NCBI GenBank assembly: GCA_965250025.1
Contig: OZ252283.1
Span: forward strand, 1 to 64,000
DNA length: 64,000 nt
Direction of reading: 5' to 3'
DNA from: CBDDLD01 sp965250025
GTDB taxonomy: Bacteria > Bacteroidota > Bacteroidia > Flavobacteriales > Flavobacteriaceae
Position 1 is the first letter of the stretch; each line of letters starts with the position of its first letter. A program made the translations under genes and the position numbers. Below, piece by piece: positions 63,969 through 64,000 of the stretch. Under the pieces are notes generated by a model. That model was not told where the DNA came from and did no database searches. It worked only from the letters and a program-made list of their open reading frames with translations.

Positions 63969-64000
63969 GAGTTTTGTTTTAATAAATTTTGATTACCGTA

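Noticed and set aside
1..64000. CRISPR array or rRNA operon
   Set aside because: No regularly spaced direct repeats with unique spacers, no cas genes and no rRNA sequence were seen.

Overview
The window looks like a chromosomal segment of a marine-type member of the Flavobacteriaceae (Bacteroidetes). The DNA is AT-rich, the promoters that can be recognised have the Bacteroidetes -7 box TAnnTTTG, and the gene content fits: a TonB-dependent receptor with an N-terminal carboxypeptidase-regulatory domain, a secreted protein with a type IX sorting tail, DUF2911, DUF3109, MORN proteins and giant RHS/YD proteins. No species can be named from the sequence alone.

Layout. (1) 75-3944, minus strand: four poorly characterised membrane or exported proteins, including a DUF4407-like and a DUF1036-like protein. 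(2) 4285-8262: a small integrative-element module with a tyrosine integrase, an unknown protein, an excisionase-like HTH protein, a primase/SF3-helicase-like ATPase and an iteron-like region. (3) 8417-8513: a candidate small structured RNA (H-type pseudoknot plus terminator). (4) 8632-41854: the main feature, a type II secretion/type IV filament system interlocked with an RHS toxin system. The pseudopilins and a split GspF lie on the plus strand (8632-11774). The remaining machinery (GspG, prepilin peptidase, GspE, secretin, PilM/N-, PilO- and PilP/GspC-like proteins) runs on the minus strand from 40208. It continues with almost no gaps into lipoproteins, a tail-fibre-like protein, a 1994-residue SpvB-like protein, a VWA protein, a 3262-residue RHS protein with a metalloprotease-like tip, and a lipoprotein that is probably its immunity protein. 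At the far end (40387-41854), in opposite orientation, sits an orphan RHS tip resembling a lytic transglycosylase, with its own exported candidate immunity protein. (5) 42043-46492: a type IX cargo, a second tyrosine recombinase, a MORN protein and tRNA-Pro(GGG) with partial copies of its 3' end. (6) 46651-63968: mostly housekeeping genes (AraC-type regulator, HupE/UreJ-like protein, dCMP deaminase, S41 protease, MarC, DUF3109, nrdB-nrdA, PiT phosphate transporter, MORN protein, TonB receptor and beta-helix lipoprotein).

The most interesting observation is that the RHS gene and the orphan tip share a 75-bp perfect repeat in inverted orientation (13366-13440 and 40387-40461), at the end of the RHS core and in the same reading frame. 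Recombination between the copies would invert about 27 kb, carrying the secretion operon and the RHS N-terminal part with it. The fixed 2906-codon shell would be fused in frame to the transglycosylase-like tip and its immunity gene, and the metalloprotease tip would become the new orphan. This is a predicted reversible toxin switch. The geometry is read directly from the sequence; the switching itself is inference.

A second regulatory observation is a run of five AATGTT hexamers at exactly 11-bp spacing next to the phosphate transporter, which has the architecture of a PhoB/PhoP-type operator.
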